Assembly: GCA_021732045.1 (NCBI GenBank)
Contig: JAKFWK010000002.1
Coordinates: 496,001-560,000 of the forward strand
Length of the DNA: 64,000 nt
Origin: Sulfurimonas sp.
Lineage (GTDB): Bacteria > Campylobacterota > Campylobacteria > Campylobacterales > Sulfurimonadaceae
Reading direction: 5' to 3'
Shown here: positions 1 to 9,422 of the stretch, in pieces
Layout of the letters: each line of letters begins with the position of its first letter
Position numbering within the stretch: the stretch's first letter is position 1
The notes under the pieces: generated by a model
Databases searched by the model: none
What the model was told of the DNA's origin: nothing
What the model saw: the letters and a program-made list of their open reading frames with translations, nothing else
Program-made: the position numbers and the translations under genes

Positions 1-449
1 AGAACTCTTACATCCTCGGTACTAGCAAGAAGCATTTTTCTAAAAGAGAGCGCTGAGACAACTAGCTTTTCGTTAGAGCTAGATGAGATTAACTCTATAT
101 CTCTTATGCTATCTATTTTTGTAAGCCCCTCAACCAGGTGAGCAACATCGCTTCCAAAAACAGAATTTACTTCGTCTATGGATATCTCTGTATCTTCTAC
201 TACATCATGAAGGAGAGCAGCAATAGCCATAGCTTCATCATTTGTAATTGATGCAACAATACTTGCCACCAGTATTGGATGAACAATATATGGCTGACCA
301 CTTTTGCGAAACTGATTTTGATGAGCTTTTTTTGAGTACTCTAAAGCATTTTTAAGAGCATCACTTTGTGGAATCTGTAAAAAAAGATAGTTGATTGCTG
401 AGTCAACATCTTGGAGATGCTTGACCGTCTCTATATCAATTTGACTCAG
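1..449 (-). CDS. spoT: Bifunctional (p)ppGpp synthetase/hydrolase, N-terminal part (cut by window edge)
   Basis: Reading the minus strand gives the N-terminal HD hydrolase domain of the RelA/SpoT family, which makes and degrades the stringent-response alarmone (p)ppGpp in the cytoplasm. Family landmarks are clear: FRKSGQPYIVHP, then ALLHDVVEDT, which supplies the metal-binding His-Asp, then VEGLTKI. The rest lies outside the window. The gene follows rpoZ, an order shared with many bacteria. The start is odd. The reading frame opens just after the rpoZ stop codon (459-461, same frame), and no ATG, GTG or TTG precedes the conserved region. The best-placed codon is CTG at 449-447, behind the Shine-Dalgarno-like TAAGGA at 456-461. 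The identification is secure; the start is not. Confidence 0.9.
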   Translation of the reverse strand, partial: MSQIDIETVKHLQDVDSAINYLFLQIPQSDALKNALEYSKKAHQNQFRKSGQPYIVHPILVASIVASITNDEAMAIAALLHDVVEDTEISIDEVNSVFGSDVAHLVEGLTKIDSIRDIELISSSSNEKLVVSALSFRKMLLASTEDVRV

Positions 450-458
450 GGTAGATCC

Positions 459-677
459 TTATTCAGATATATTTATAAAACCTTTGACTTTTACAAGACC
501 TTCCGCCATTTCCATTAAAGCCAAATCTGATGCCTTTATATTTTTTGAAGCACTAAGCTTACTTATTGCACCATTTAAAAGTTCATCCGTTCTCTTTGCT
601 ATTGCGATTGCCAACTGGTATCTATCTATGTTTGGATTATCATTTAAAATCTTTGCTGTTAATACTTCTACTTTCAT
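459..677 (-). CDS. rpoZ: RNA polymerase omega subunit
   Basis: A 72-residue protein starting MKVEVLTAK, with the omega-subunit core NIDRYQLAIAIAKRTDELL. Omega helps assemble and stabilise the beta-prime subunit of RNA polymerase. The open frame continues 16 codons further upstream, but the ATG at 677 is preferred because AAGGGAAAAC precedes it and the upstream residues do not resemble the family. It lies between pyrH and spoT on the same strand, an order common in Campylobacterota. Its stop codon is in the same frame as spoT, only four codons before the apparent spoT start, so the two are probably translationally coupled. Confidence 0.9.
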   Translation of the reverse strand: MKVEVLTAKILNDNPNIDRYQLAIAIAKRTDELLNGAISKLSASKNIKASDLALMEMAEGLVKVKGFINISE

Positions 678-736
678 ACTGTTTTCCCTTAATTTTATTT
701 TATAAAATGAAGGGAATCCCCTCATTTGATTTGAAC

Positions 737-762
737 GCTCAAAGGAACTCGTCCTTTTGAGC
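737..762. other. Stem-loop between pyrH and rpoZ
   Basis: GCTCAAAGGA and TCCTTTTGAGC form a near-perfect stem with one bulged base around the loop ACTCG. It sits in the short gap between pyrH and rpoZ. No T-tract follows on either strand, so it is not a typical intrinsic terminator. It could be an mRNA processing or stabilising hairpin; function unknown. Confidence 0.45.
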
Positions 763-788
763 TACTTAAATAACTTTATTTTTAATCT

Positions 789-1517
<729 letters not shown>

Positions 1518-1606
1518 TTACGCGAATGATACTTAAAACTCTCTTTGATATTGCTTTGAAGAAATCTCCTGACTTGCGAGTAGCACTAAAAAATAAAAAA
1601 GAAGTT

Positions 1607-3514
1607 CTAATCCAGTGATATAAAAGAGACAATTTCCGAGAAAACAACCGCTCTATTGGACTCTTTAGTGTCTAAGATTCTCTCACAAAGCAGAGCAAGA
1701 TTTTCATCTATATTTGGTGCTAAGGAGCGAATATTTTGAAGTTTCTCATTTTTAAGAGTGTTTGTAAATCTATCATATGCCGAGTAAGCCTCTTGTTGTG
1801 AGAGTTTATAGTAAAGCTTTCTGCCTATCTCAAAGAGTTCAAACTCCTCATTTTTTCCGCTGTTTACTCTCTCGCTAAAACCTATCTCTATATCTATTTT
1901 TCGCTCTCTCAAATAAGCACCAAGTTTCATTAAAAAGCCTATTGCAGAGGGTGTGTAGAGTTTTAGAACTCTCTCATTAAATAGTTCAAAACTCTCATCT
2001 CTGTTTTTTAATCTTTTATACTCAAGCATAAGTGTCTCTACATAAAAGTTGGCATATCTAAGCGGAGCGGATTTTATGACGCTGTATCCCTCAAGCCCCT
2101 CACTTGTTATTTTTCCACCCAAAGAGATGTGCACACCGCTTTCCATTTCATTGCCAATTTTTACTTTACAACCCTCAAATCCTATATCTCCAAGCCCATG
2201 CAGACCACATCCTTTTACACATCCAGACCAGTACATTCTTATTCTTGCATCACTTAGCGGTACAGCTTTTTCAAGATACTCCGCCATACTTAACGCATCG
2301 CTCTTGTTCTCTATAACTCCAAACGAGCAATGCTGTGAACCTGCGCAGGCGATTAGATGGTTTTTGTATGGCGAATCTACACTTTTGTATTTTTGAAATA
2401 TCTTCTCTTGCAAAAGAGCATCATAATCCACAACCCCAAATATGTAGATGCTCTGCTCTATATCAAAATGAATTTCACCATTTCCAAATTTCTCGCTTGT
2501 GCGTGAGACTTCTATCAGATCACTTCCGCTAAATATTCCAGCAGGGACAATCATATGAACTCCAAAAGTTCCATCACGCAGTTGTACTTTTCCGTGATCT
2601 GGATCATTAAAATCAAGCTTTGTCATAGTCTCACCAGCACCCAAAAACTGAATCCCAGCATTTTCTCTTATTGCGCTACTTATCTCTTGCATTCCAACGG
2701 CTTCTATCAAAAATGAGAGTCTGTTTTTATTTCTATTATCTCTAAAACCAAATCTTCTAAAAATATCCGTCAGTGCGCTGTATGCGAACTTTACTTGGTT
2801 TGGAAGTAAAAAAATATCTGCACTTTTTGCAACTCTTCCAACTTTTCCGCCGAGATACATGTTGTAGCCATAGATACCATTTTTTTGAGCTAACACAAAA
2901 CAGCAATCATGACTAAAAGCGTTACATCTGTTTGAGATTGAGCCTGTAATTGAAGTGTTAAACTTTCTTGGAAGTGCACTTATCCACTCATAATTATGTA
3001 AAAAAGTGCTCTCGAGCTCTTTGAGCAGCAAAAATGATGGTAAAACATTGTCAAATCCACGACTATCAAGTGGATCTGTTACTATGTTTCTAAAGTTATC
3101 CACGCCAGTCTGATAAGAGCTTATACCAACAGCTCTCATCTTCTCAAAAATTAGCGGTATGTTTTTTATATCTATAAAGCGAAACTCTATCTGCGCTCTT
3201 GTGGTTATGTCTATGTAATCATCTCCGAACTCTTTTGCAATCTCACCTAAAACTTTTGCTTGAGCTGCATTTAGATATCCACCGGTTATACGAACTCGTA
3301 TCATAAACTTTTTTGGTGTTTGTGAGTCTTTATCATAAATTCCAAAACATTTCAAAAAGTAGCTCTTATCCTCCTCTAAAATTGAGTCATAACCATTTTT
3401 TGCATACTGCTCCAGCATCTCAAAAGCCTCTTTTGGAGTTCTAAGCGCTTTTATCTCTTCTATTTTATTTACTTTTTTTGCTCTTGCGTCATAAGCTTTT
3501 TGTAACTCTTGCAT
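1607..3514 (-). CDS. nirA: Siroheme/4Fe-4S nitrite (or sulfite) reductase, assimilatory type
   Basis: A 635-residue member of the ferredoxin-dependent nitrite/sulfite reductase family, which carries out six-electron reduction of nitrite to ammonium (or sulfite to sulfide) in the cytoplasm. Two ferredoxin-like half-domains are visible, with ITTRAQIEFRFI in the first. The siroheme/4Fe-4S ligands are CAGSQHC (C-x5-C) near residue 400 and SGCVKGCG (C-x3-C) near residue 435. The gene lies 72 bases downstream of the nitrate reductase on the same strand, which argues for nitrite as substrate. It is longer than many NirA proteins, with a C-terminal extension of about 80 residues in which I recognise no domain. 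Sulfite as substrate cannot be excluded from sequence alone. Confidence 0.82.
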   Translation of the reverse strand: MQELQKAYDARAKKVNKIEEIKALRTPKEAFEMLEQYAKNGYDSILEEDKSYFLKCFGIYDKDSQTPKKFMIRVRITGGYLNAAQAKVLGEIAKEFGDDYIDITTRAQIEFRFIDIKNIPLIFEKMRAVGISSYQTGVDNFRNIVTDPLDSRGFDNVLPSFLLLKELESTFLHNYEWISALPRKFNTSITGSISNRCNAFSHDCCFVLAQKNGIYGYNMYLGGKVGRVAKSADIFLLPNQVKFAYSALTDIFRRFGFRDNRNKNRLSFLIEAVGMQEISSAIRENAGIQFLGAGETMTKLDFNDPDHGKVQLRDGTFGVHMIVPAGIFSGSDLIEVSRTSEKFGNGEIHFDIEQSIYIFGVVDYDALLQEKIFQKYKSVDSPYKNHLIACAGSQHCSFGVIENKSDALSMAEYLEKAVPLSDARIRMYWSGCVKGCGLHGLGDIGFEGCKVKIGNEMESGVHISLGGKITSEGLEGYSVIKSAPLRYANFYVETLMLEYKRLKNRDESFELFNERVLKLYTPSAIGFLMKLGAYLRERKIDIEIGFSERVNSGKNEEFELFEIGRKLYYKLSQQEAYSAYDRFTNTLKNEKLQNIRSLAPNIDENLALLCERILDTKESNRAVVFSEIVSFISLD

Positions 3515-3586
3515 CGTAACTCCGATCTCTATCGAATATAGTCACAATTTTATCAGCTACAAAAACTATAGTAGGCAATTTATTGA

Positions 3587-5575
3587 TTATTTTTTATACA
3601 CAACTTCAATATTCACTGCACTATGGTTGTAATCCGGTTGCAGTGACTCAGGATCTAGTAGATTATTTGTAAGATAGTTCACATCGCTGTTGCTAATTGG
3701 GATAAAAATTTCTCCTTCTCTTACACTAGAGCTGACAAGTGCGCTAGTTGTTAAAGAGCCTCTTATGGATGACACTATTAGCTTATCACCATCTCTTATA
3801 CTCATTCTAGTTGCGTCTCGTGGGCTTATTTCACAAAAATTAAGTGCTTTATACTTCATCAAAGATGTCACATTTGCGGACTTTGTTCCACTATGCCACT
3901 GATCTCTTGTTCTTCCAGTTAGAAGTAAAAACGGGTACTCATCAGTTGTTGCTTCACTGAGATTTAGATTTTGGACAAAAAAGAGGTTTCCTTTTTTTGA
4001 GGGAGTGAGAAAATCTTTAATCTTCTCTCCCCAAACAAATGGCTTATTTGAGAGTTCATCATAAGAAGCTTCGCTCATATCCATATAGCTGTTAAGTTTA
4101 CTCATCTGCTGATACTCTTCAAATATCTCTTTTGGATTTTTATAGTCAAACTCTTTTTTATAGCCTAACTCTTGGGCTAAGTGCATAAAAATCTCCCAAT
4201 CTGCTTTGATATTTTTAAATGTTTTACCGAGTTTTTGCTGTTTAGTGATTGTTCTATCCAAGTTTGTTTGAGTCCCCTCTTTCTCGCCCCACGGAGTTGC
4301 TGGAATCCTTATATGTGCAAACTCTGAGGTTTGAGAATTGTCATATGCGTTTATCTCTACAACCAATGGGATTCTTTTTATAAGAGTCTCATTTTTATTT
4401 CTGTTTGGAAGATGATAGATTGGATCCGTGTGACAGATAATGAGAACATCAAAATCACCCTCTAACATCTGGGTTGCACAGACTCCTGCTTTGTTATCTA
4501 TATTTTTTGTATGCCAAAATTTTGATACTTTTTCTATACTCTGCTCATCAAAACCAAGATGAACACCAAGCATGGTTGAGAGTCCTCCGACTTCTCTTCC
4601 ACCCATTGCATTGGGCTGACCTGTAAGACTAAGGGGACCGTTTCCTTGTTTGAAAATCTTACCGCTGAGAAGGTGTGTGTTTATAAGCGAGAGGTTTTTA
4701 TCTACGCCTTGAGATGACTGGTTTATCCCCATCGTCCACGCTGTGATAATGTTTTGACTCTCTTTGTATAGAGAAAAAAACTCTTCAAACTGCTTATTCG
4801 TTAAACCGCAACCATTGAGCATATCTTCACTTTTCAAAGATAAAAGCCCATCTTTTAGGGCTTCAAAGCCATTTAATTTGTTTTTTACAAACTCTTTGTC
4901 ATACAGCTCTTCTTCAATTAACCTCTTAGATATAAGATTAAAAAAATCTATATCACCACCAACTTTTATGGGCAGATAAATATCCGCACTCTTAGCGCTC
5001 TCTGTAAATCTAGGGTCAACAACTACAACACGCAGTCCATCTTTTTTTGCTTTTTTTATCTTATTATGAAAGATTACATGAGATTCCGCCGTGTTTGCTC
5101 CTGCTAAAATAAGCAAATTTGCACTAAAAATATCATTCATCCTAAGAGGAACAAAATCCGCACCAATACTCTTTTTGTAACCAACAACAGCGCTTGCCAT
5201 ACATGTACGACTGTTTGTATCTACGCTGTTTGTACCGATAAACCCTTTTGCAAGTTTGTTTGCTATGTAATAATCCTCTGTGAGCAACTGCCCAGAAAGA
5301 TAGAATGCGACCCTCTCTTTTGGAGTACTTTTAATCTTCGCTGCAATAGTAGATATGCACTCTTCATATGAAGAGACTCTAAACTCATCATCGATACTTT
5401 TACGAATCAGTGGGGATGTAAATCTCGAATCAAGTCCCATGCTACTCAGTTGTGATGCACCCTTTAGGCAAAGAGTGCCTTTGTTGATTGGATGAGATGA
5501 GTTTCCGCTGAGTTTGTCGCTCTCATATTCGACACCGCAACCGACACCGCAGTAACCACACACAGACTTAATCAT
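3587..5575 (-). CDS. narB: Assimilatory nitrate reductase, molybdopterin catalytic subunit
   Basis: This 662-residue molybdopterin oxidoreductase reduces nitrate to nitrite in the cytoplasm. Cys6, Cys9, Cys13 and Cys36 (CGYCGVGCGV, then GTLCLKG) form the N-terminal 4Fe-4S site. Further landmarks are NSRTCMASAVVGYKKS, TAWTMGINQSSQG and GQPNAMGGREVGGL, and near the C-terminus LLTGRTRDQWHSGT of the molybdopterin-dinucleotide-binding domain. There is no twin-arginine signal, so the enzyme should be cytoplasmic, as expected for assimilation (NarB/NasC type) rather than periplasmic Nap. It is followed by the nitrite reductase and is divergent from the nitrate transporter. Formate dehydrogenase alpha subunits are relatives, but the context favours nitrate. 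Confidence 0.85.
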   Translation of the reverse strand: MIKSVCGYCGVGCGVEYESDKLSGNSSHPINKGTLCLKGASQLSSMGLDSRFTSPLIRKSIDDEFRVSSYEECISTIAAKIKSTPKERVAFYLSGQLLTEDYYIANKLAKGFIGTNSVDTNSRTCMASAVVGYKKSIGADFVPLRMNDIFSANLLILAGANTAESHVIFHNKIKKAKKDGLRVVVVDPRFTESAKSADIYLPIKVGGDIDFFNLISKRLIEEELYDKEFVKNKLNGFEALKDGLLSLKSEDMLNGCGLTNKQFEEFFSLYKESQNIITAWTMGINQSSQGVDKNLSLINTHLLSGKIFKQGNGPLSLTGQPNAMGGREVGGLSTMLGVHLGFDEQSIEKVSKFWHTKNIDNKAGVCATQMLEGDFDVLIICHTDPIYHLPNRNKNETLIKRIPLVVEINAYDNSQTSEFAHIRIPATPWGEKEGTQTNLDRTITKQQKLGKTFKNIKADWEIFMHLAQELGYKKEFDYKNPKEIFEEYQQMSKLNSYMDMSEASYDELSNKPFVWGEKIKDFLTPSKKGNLFFVQNLNLSEATTDEYPFLLLTGRTRDQWHSGTKSANVTSLMKYKALNFCEISPRDATRMSIRDGDKLIVSSIRGSLTTSALVSSSVREGEIFIPISNSDVNYLTNNLLDPESLQPDYNHSAVNIEVVYKK

Positions 5576-5666
5576 AATAGTTCCTCTTATATTTTTATTA
5601 AAAAAATTATAGGATAAATCATTTTAAATATATAAAGATTACTGATTAATATTTATGCAATTCATC

Positions 5667-5720
5667 TGATTAATTTTTAATCAATAATTTTAAATATTGG
5701 CACTATTTTGTCACTATAAT
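5667..5720. promoter_or_regulatory. Divergent narB/narK control region with inverted repeat and -10 box
   Basis: The gap between the divergent narB and narK genes holds a perfect 7-base inverted repeat, TGATTAA-TTT-TTAATCA, at 5667-5683. A further copy of the half-site TGATTAAT lies at 5643-5650, 24 bases away. A sigma-70-like TATAAT at 5715-5720 could serve narK. The spacing of TGAT/ATCA does not match the FNR consensus. It is a plausible operator for a nitrogen or nitrate regulator; which one is unknown. Confidence 0.45.
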
Positions 5721-5747
5721 TTTCTCATCAAAAAACAGGAGGTTACT

Positions 5748-7028
5748 ATGGCAGGGTTTAGCGCATTAAGAGGACAAGGGCATTGGCCCACACTTTTAGC
5801 AGCATTTTTATATTTTGATTTTAGTTTTATGGTCTGGACAATGCTTGGACCATTATCTAGTGAGATAGCGGAATCTTTGGCGGTTGGCGGATTTTTAATC
5901 AGTGAGACGCAAAAAGCCACACTGCTTTCTATTCCTGTATTAGCAGGGGCTATTCTTCGTATAGTTTTAGGTTTTGGAGTTGATAAATTTGGTGCTAAAA
6001 AAACTGCTTTATCTTCTCAGCTTATAGTTATCTTGGTTCTATTTTACGCTTATTTTAAAGGTAGTAACATTACTTATGAGGAGCTTTTAGCGGTTGCTCT
6101 TGGTCTTGGTTTTGCAGGTGCATCTTTTGCGGTGGCTCTTCCTCAGGCTGGACAGTGGTATCCCCCAAAACTTCAAGGAGTTGTTTTAGGAATCGCTGGA
6201 GCTGGAAACATCGGAGTTGTTATAGACTTTTTGTTTGCACCTAAAATTGCTCAAATTTGGGGATGGGAAAGCGTATTTTTAGTGGGCGCTGTTTTATCTA
6301 GTATTATCTTTGTAACATATCTTTTTATAGCAAAAGACGCTCCGGCAGAAGTTTATACACCGCGTCCAAAAAAATTGCGTGATTATGGTAAACTCCTTAA
6401 AGATAGAGACACATGGTGGTTCAACCTATTTTATGCAGTAAGTTTTGGCGGTTTTGTGGGATTTGCCGGATATATGAAAGTCTATCTGATGAACACTTAT
6501 CAAGCCGATATGAGCGCTTTTGGATTAGATATGTTAAATGAGGAAAATGTCAAAGTAACTGCTGGTTATTTTGGAGCTTTATGTATCTTTGCAGGGGCAG
6601 TGCTTCGCCCAGTTGGTGGTGCAATTGCAGACAAGTTTGGTGGAGTAAAATCACTATATATATTTTTTGGTTTAGTTCTTGCTTTTGCACTCTTAAATGC
6701 TTTTTTGGTTTTACCTTTTGGATTTGCGATCTTGATTTTGTTTCTTATTATGGCAAATCTTGGAATGGCAAACGGTGCTGTTTTTCAGCTTGTACCTCAA
6801 AGATTCGGTAAAGACATAGGTATTATGACTGGGCTAGTTGGTGCTGCTGGCGGGTTTGGAGGAACTTTTCTTATAAATGCTTTTGGATGGAGCAAAGAGA
6901 TTTTTGGCGGATACAAAGAGGGTTTTATGATATTTGCAATCATAGTTTTTATAGCAATTCTTGGTATTAGTTTAGTAAAAACAAGATGGAGAACAACATG
7001 GGGCGTAAATGCAGGTGGTAGAATCTAA
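5748..7028 (+). CDS. narK: NarK/NasA-type nitrate/nitrite transporter (MFS)
   Basis: A 426-residue, roughly 12-helix major facilitator protein of the inner membrane. Family markers are the FMVWTMLGPL start of helix 1, GFGVDKFGAKKT after helix 2, FAGASFAVALPQAGQWYPP, GIAGAGNIGVV, and the second-half counterpart VGGAIADKFGG followed by GLVGAAGGFGGTF. The Gly-rich nitrate signature segments support nitrate/nitrite transport. The open frame begins 17 codons earlier, but ATG at 5748 follows a perfect AGGAGG at 5737-5742. The stop overlaps the start of the PP2C-kinase gene (TAATG), so the two are co-translated. Together with narB and nirA it forms a nitrate assimilation locus. Confidence 0.9.
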   Translation: MAGFSALRGQGHWPTLLAAFLYFDFSFMVWTMLGPLSSEIAESLAVGGFLISETQKATLLSIPVLAGAILRIVLGFGVDKFGAKKTALSSQLIVILVLFYAYFKGSNITYEELLAVALGLGFAGASFAVALPQAGQWYPPKLQGVVLGIAGAGNIGVVIDFLFAPKIAQIWGWESVFLVGAVLSSIIFVTYLFIAKDAPAEVYTPRPKKLRDYGKLLKDRDTWWFNLFYAVSFGGFVGFAGYMKVYLMNTYQADMSAFGLDMLNEENVKVTAGYFGALCIFAGAVLRPVGGAIADKFGGVKSLYIFFGLVLAFALLNAFLVLPFGFAILILFLIMANLGMANGAVFQLVPQRFGKDIGIMTGLVGAAGGFGGTFLINAFGWSKEIFGGYKEGFMIFAIIVFIAILGISLVKTRWRTTWGVNAGGRI

Positions 7029-8647
7029 TGCAAGAGATTAAACACTCTGCATTTGGTCTTGCTAAAGGCAGAGATTTAACTAGTGATGATTTTTACGCCA
7101 TTAACTCAAATGCACAAACAACTATCGCCATCATCTGCGATGGCGTTGGAAGCGCTGAAGCTGGTGGCAGAGCAGCACAAAGAGTATCGAGCTACTTATC
7201 CAATAACTTTAAAATACGCCCTAAAACTTGGAGTATAGAAAAATCTGTACGAACTTTCATAGCTTCAATAAATACAATTTTATATCAAGAGAGTATTGAA
7301 AATTATGAGAGAAGCGAACTGCTAACCACTCTTGCATTGGTTGTAATAGAGGGAGATAGACTTTATGGTGCAAATGTTGGCGACAGCAGAGTTTATCTTC
7401 ACAGAGGCGGTGTTTTAAAGCAGTTATCTTATGACCACATAGAGCAAGAAAAAAGCCACATTCTAACTCAAGCCATTGGTGCACAAGATAGTATTGAGCC
7501 ATTTTACTTTGAAAATATCTTAGAGCAAAACGATAAGATACTTCTTTGCAGTGATGGACTCTACAATACTCTCTCGTATGAGTACATACAGAAAAACTTG
7601 CATCTTGGAGCTCACTATTTAGTAAAAGAGGCAAGTTATTTAACAAGCGACAATTTAGCAGATGACACGACAGCCCTTGTTATTGAGATAGTAAAAAAGA
7701 GTGAATTTAACACTCTAAAGATGCAAAAAGTTAGTATCGCACAAAATCTTCAAGCTAAAAATATCATAGATGGATACACGCTTGAGGTCTCACTAAATGA
7801 GAACACTTGGGAAGCTTACAAAAAAACAAAAAAATATATACTAAAATTTGCGCCTGAAGTTGCACTTGAAGATGAGAAAATACTAGATCTCTTCATAAAA
7901 GAGGCTTGGAATGCAAAAAGATTAAAAGCTCCATTTTTCCCAAAAACAGTTATTCCAAAAAAGAGAACTCATAGATACTATGTCATGCAAAAGATTGAGG
8001 GGCAAAATCTTCACGAAATACTACATGAGCAACCTCTTAGAATAGATGATGCGCTAAAACTTTGTGATGTATTACTGAAAATGTCCACTTACCTTTTAAA
8101 ATACGATCTTGTTCACGGCGATATAAAACCTCACAACATCATGCTTGTAGCAAATGGGCAAAATGTGGAATTTAAGATAGTGGATTTTGGTTTAACAACT
8201 GAGATTTTTTCTACAAACTCTAAAGCAGGAACACCCAGTTTTTTATCTCCTGAGAGATTTTTAAATGAGGCAATAAGTGAATCAAGCGAGATTTTCTCTA
8301 TCGGCATTACACTCTACTATGCTCTTACTAAAAAGTATCCTTATGGAGAGATAGAGCCCTTTCAAACACCTTCATTTAAAGAGGCAAAAAAGCCAAGTTT
8401 CTACAATCAAAACATACCGCACTGGTTAGATAGCATCATCTTGCGCTCAATCGCACTTGACAAAGAGCAGAGATATGCGCACTACTCTGAGATGGCTTAT
8501 GAATTAAAAAATCCTCAAAAAGTGGTACCCTATTTTTCAAAAAATATCTCTCTTATCAAACAGCATGAAGTTTTCTTCTACAAACTCTCTTTCATAACCA
8601 TGACAATCATAAATATAGCCCTGCTTATCTGGATAAATTCAAAATAA
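7028..8647 (+). CDS. PP2C phosphatase-Ser/Thr kinase fusion with C-terminal membrane anchor
   Basis: A 539-residue fusion. Residues about 1-225 are a PP2C-type phosphatase, with metal-binding acidic motifs SDDF (20-22), CDGVG (Asp38), ANVGDSRVY, CSDG (Asp175) and ADDTT (212-213). Residues about 245-505 are a Hanks-type kinase with Lys273 (VAIK-like), HGDIKPHN at 363-370 (HGD instead of HRD), DFG at 386-388 and SPE at 407-409. The glycine loop is poorly conserved. A single hydrophobic helix at about 515-537 probably anchors it with both enzymes in the cytoplasm. Its start overlaps the nitrate transporter stop. From memory, Pseudomonas has a similar phosphatase/kinase beside its nitrate assimilation genes. 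I infer that it modulates uptake or assimilation; the substrate is unknown. Confidence 0.88.
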   Translation: MQEIKHSAFGLAKGRDLTSDDFYAINSNAQTTIAIICDGVGSAEAGGRAAQRVSSYLSNNFKIRPKTWSIEKSVRTFIASINTILYQESIENYERSELLTTLALVVIEGDRLYGANVGDSRVYLHRGGVLKQLSYDHIEQEKSHILTQAIGAQDSIEPFYFENILEQNDKILLCSDGLYNTLSYEYIQKNLHLGAHYLVKEASYLTSDNLADDTTALVIEIVKKSEFNTLKMQKVSIAQNLQAKNIIDGYTLEVSLNENTWEAYKKTKKYILKFAPEVALEDEKILDLFIKEAWNAKRLKAPFFPKTVIPKKRTHRYYVMQKIEGQNLHEILHEQPLRIDDALKLCDVLLKMSTYLLKYDLVHGDIKPHNIMLVANGQNVEFKIVDFGLTTEIFSTNSKAGTPSFLSPERFLNEAISESSEIFSIGITLYYALTKKYPYGEIEPFQTPSFKEAKKPSFYNQNIPHWLDSIILRSIALDKEQRYAHYSEMAYELKNPQKVVPYFSKNISLIKQHEVFFYKLSFITMTIINIALLIWINSK

Positions 8648-8772
8648 AATAACTCAGTTTTATATAAATTTATCTATTTTCTTAAAAAAATATTATTATC
8701 TGCATTTTATATATTCAAATTAATGATTAAATTATATACAACTAGTTGGTACTAAAAATAATATTTTTTGAT

Positions 8773-8809
8773 AAAGTTTTGCTGTTAATTTTTTAATTAA
8801 GAAAACTTT
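8773..8809. promoter_or_regulatory. Long imperfect palindrome upstream of the NO-reductase-like operon
   Basis: AAAGTTTT and AAAACTTT flank an inner inverted repeat TTAATT-TTTT-AATTAA, giving an interrupted dyad of 37 bases that ends 19 bases before the ATG at 8829. It is very AT-rich and could be an operator or a leader hairpin. The inner half-sites TTAAT/ATTAA recall, but do not match, the TTAAC-N4-GTTAA sites of Campylobacter NssR. A window-scale search for other copies was not possible by eye. Confidence 0.4.
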
Positions 8810-8828
8810 AAATACAAAAGGAGAAAAA

Positions 8829-9422
8829 ATGACAGATTCAGTTGATGTGTTAAACATGCTAAAGCTTGTTTATACCCTATATACTTTAGCCGTTATTTCG
8901 CTTATTGGTTGGTTTTCACTTGGAGTTGTAAATCCAGAAGGAAAACCCAACATAGTAAAATCATCCATATTTTATGGTTATGTAGGAGCATTAATTACCG
9001 TCGGTGTGGCTATTCACATCTTAACATTTAACAAAATTCCATGGGTTGAGATTGACTTTAAAAGAAGCTCAATCACTCCCACGCAAGTTGTTAATGTAAC
9101 AATCGAGGATCATAAATTTATATTACCTAGCCCAAAAATAGATATAAAATGTAATGAATTTGTACTTTTTAATGTTGTCTCAAACGACCTAACCTACGGC
9201 TTTGGTATCTTTAGACAAAACAGCTCAATGGTAACACAGATGCAAGTTGTTCCAGGAAGCAAAAACGACCTTATGTGGAAATTTGGTAAAAACGGCGTTT
9301 ATGACCTAAGATCTACTGAATACTCCGGACCAAAAGGTGCACATATGTTTGTCAAAGATGTTTTTGAAGTATCAGGATGCAGCGAAGATGACAAACATTC
9401 ACAAAAAGGGGAAGTTAAATGA
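8829..9422 (+). CDS. Oxidase subunit II-like cupredoxin protein lacking CuA ligands (probable NO reductase subunit)
   Basis: A 197-residue protein with two N-terminal membrane helices (about 10-30 and 48-68) and a periplasmic cupredoxin domain, like cytochrome c oxidase subunit II. The CuA site is gone. Aligned by eye to the canonical Cys-x-Glu-x-Cys-Gly-x-x-His-x-x-Met motif, the segment RSTEYSGPKGAHM has Ser in place of both Cys and Gly in place of His. The upstream ligand His is Tyr in LTYGFGIF. Such CuA-less subunits are known from NO-reductase branches of the heme-copper superfamily. A strong AAAGGAG precedes the ATG. It overlaps the subunit I gene by ATGA, so the pair forms one unit. 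Electron donor unknown. Confidence 0.75.
   Translation: MTDSVDVLNMLKLVYTLYTLAVISLIGWFSLGVVNPEGKPNIVKSSIFYGYVGALITVGVAIHILTFNKIPWVEIDFKRSSITPTQVVNVTIEDHKFILPSPKIDIKCNEFVLFNVVSNDLTYGFGIFRQNSSMVTQMQVVPGSKNDLMWKFGKNGVYDLRSTEYSGPKGAHMFVKDVFEVSGCSEDDKHSQKGEVK

Noticed and set aside
5698..5716. Possible sigma-54 promoter (TGGCAC...) ahead of narK
   Set aside because: The distance between the GG and GC elements is wrong by one base and the GC dinucleotide is absent; the TATAAT nearby is a better candidate.
7257..7646. 129-codon open frame on the minus strand
   Set aside because: It lies fully inside the PP2C domain of the plus-strand kinase gene, has no plausible start signal, and resembles no protein; it is an antisense shadow.
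8741..8810. FNR box (TTGAT-N4-ATCAA) ahead of the NO-reductase-like genes
   Set aside because: Only a single TTGAT half-site is present, with no partner at the right spacing.
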